DNA of 64,000 nt from VBDM01 sp049802235. GTDB lineage: Bacteria; Pseudomonadota; Gammaproteobacteria; Burkholderiales; SG8-39. A model generated the notes under the pieces. It was not told where the DNA came from. It worked only from the letters and a program-made list of their open reading frames with translations, and did no database searches. Of this stretch, positions 63,362 through 64,000 are shown piece by piece. The position numbers and the translations under genes were made by a program. The stretch is from positions 1 to 64,000 of the forward strand of contig JBARMB010000047.1 of the NCBI GenBank assembly GCA_049802235.1, written 5' to 3'. Each line of letters starts with the position of its first letter. The stretch's first letter is position 1.

Positions 63362-63645
63362 CAGTGGTAGTCCTCTAAATTCACGTCGATTGCTTCGCCT
63401 TCGGAAAATCGGAACGTGATGCGCCAATTCCCGGACACCGACACGGCGTAGGAGCCTTTCAGCTTCCCGGCGAGCCCGTGGAACCCGTATCCGGGCAAGT
63501 TCATGTCCCCGGGCCGTGCCGCGGCATCCAGCCGGTCCAGAATCCGGCGCATGCGGTCCGCTTGCTTCGCGTCGATCTTGCTGCGGTCGCTCTTGGTAAA
63601 GAAGCGGGCCAGCCCTTTGTGGCTGAAACTCCTGATCACCGGCAA
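63361..63645 (-). CDS. higB: HigB-family toxin (RelE-like mRNA interferase)
   Basis: A 94-residue RelE-like protein: MPVIRSFSHKGLARFFTKSDRSKI, RMRRILDRLDAAARPGDMNLPGYGFHGLAGKLKGSYAVSVSGNWRITFRFSEGEAIDVNLEDYH, the HigB/killer-protein pattern with the conserved WRITF and C-terminal DYH. It cuts mRNA at the ribosome. The start is a TTG at 63645, with GTG at 63639 as the alternative. First gene of higBA. Confidence 0.93.
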   Translation of the reverse strand: MPVIRSFSHKGLARFFTKSDRSKIDAKQADRMRRILDRLDAAARPGDMNLPGYGFHGLAGKLKGSYAVSVSGNWRITFRFSEGEAIDVNLEDYH

Positions 63646-63648
63646 GCT

Positions 63649-63697
63649 GTAATGCTACGCATTACTATAATTGTAATGCCTGAGATTACAATGTCAA
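63649..63697 (-). promoter_or_regulatory. higBA promoter and operators
   Basis: On the minus strand a near-consensus promoter is present: -35 TTGACA (63692-63697), 16-bp spacer, -10 TACAAT (63670-63675). Two perfect inverted repeats overlap it: TTGTAAT-N7-ATTACAA (63671-63691) across the spacer and -10, and GTAATGC-TAC-GCATTAC (63649-63665) at the likely start site. Both share the half-site GTAATGC/GTAAT, as expected for HigA autorepression. Confidence 0.75.
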
Positions 63698-63773
63698 GCA
63701 TCCAGAGCATACCCGTGGGTGGCGAATTAGTCCTCAAGCGGCGCCGGGGATCTGAAGATCAAATGGGGTCAGT

Positions 63774-63875
63774 TCAACCCGACCCTTTATCGTTGACAGC
63801 GTTATTCGGCTCGGTTTGCGTGAGTACACGGCCAAGGATATCGTAGGTGAAGGTGGTTCCGTAGTTAATCTCGGA
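63774..63875 (-). pseudogene. Rhs (YD-repeat) fragment
   Basis: The minus strand reads NYGTTFTYDILGRVLTQTEPN, a clear YD-repeat unit (YD..GR....), then a stop at 63774. Only one repeat is left, cut from its gene. It precedes the small partial gene at the right edge in the usual order (rhs C-terminal end, then a small downstream gene), but reversed relative to an intact rhs locus, since the small gene lies upstream on this strand. Confidence 0.55.
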
Positions 63876-63881
63876 TGCTAA

Positions 63882-64000
63882 CTAGGGGGTAATCGCACAA
63901 TCGTCTTCTGATCCTTCGTAGCGCCAATTAACGATTTTGCGGGCAACCCTATCTATCTCGAAATATACGTGACAGTCTGGAGAACGGCCACCACGATATT
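63882..64000 (-). CDS. Hypothetical small protein, C-terminal part only
   Basis: The frame enters from the right edge and ends at 63882-63884. The visible 39 residues read RGGRSPDCHVYFEIDRVARK, IVNWRYEGSEDDCAITP, with two Cys that may form a disulphide. No domain is recognised; the start lies beyond the window. Confidence 0.55.
   Translation of the reverse strand, partial: YRGGRSPDCHVYFEIDRVARKIVNWRYEGSEDDCAITP

Overview
The window is a piece of a high-GC chromosome, most likely from a betaproteobacterium. Several things point there: the pyrG-kdsA-eno-ftsB run, a TfpX/TfpZ-type pilin accessory protein, the rnhA/methyltransferase/gloB neighbourhood next to dnaQ and an RND pump, and the protein sequences generally. 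No rRNA and no complete tRNA gene was found. Genus cannot be decided by reading alone.

Left part (1-8 kb): a PAS-GGDEF-EAL protein cut by the window edge is followed by a scarred region. Two direct copies of a ~210-bp segment (1708-1920 and 3890-4100) each end in the 3' part of a tRNA-Asn gene and carry CGTAGGG arm-like repeats. A third tRNA-Asn 3' end lies inverted at 3839-3886. They enclose an orphan response regulator and a small membrane protein and look like att scars of an element at tRNA-Asn that has lost its integrase. A UbiE-like methyltransferase, a secreted Kelch protein and a C1 (papain-like) peptidase follow.

8-13 kb: a complete DSF (diffusible signal factor) signalling module. 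rpfF (synthase) faces an rpfG-rpfC operon (REC-HD-GYP cyclic-di-GMP phosphodiesterase and a hybrid sensor kinase). With the GGDEF/EAL protein at the left edge, this makes the region rich in cyclic-di-GMP control.

13-25 kb (accessory region): a coupled PhyH dioxygenase/SAF-domain oxidoreductase pair, a secreted protein built of three ~90-residue repeats, a PhnD-like binding protein, an IS3 remnant, and then a tight run chrA - sulfotransferase - cysNC - cysD - small membrane protein - DHH phosphoesterase. That run can be read as a self-contained sulfonation system: anion transport, PAPS synthesis, sulfonate transfer and possible removal of the by-product PAP. It is the best candidate here for an undescribed system.

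25-64 kb (mostly housekeeping and lipid/acid catabolism): ftsB, eno, kdsA and pyrG with a 206-bp duplication/insertion at the pyrG-kdsA junction; a PP2C phosphatase; hutF; acetoacetyl-CoA synthetase with a thioesterase; ETF-ubiquinone oxidoreductase; etfBA with an acyl-CoA dehydrogenase; a CaiB-type CoA-transferase; a complete liv ABC transporter; enoyl-CoA hydratase and acyl-CoA ligase; dnaQ; an RND efflux tripartite operon; rnhA and gloB. Electrons from acyl-CoA oxidation would pass through EtfAB and ETF-QO to ubiquinone, all encoded in this window. Two toxin-antitoxin modules (Phd/YefM with a zeta-like kinase; HigBA) have visible operators. An IS3 remnant and an Rhs (YD-repeat) remnant mark the right end as another scarred zone.
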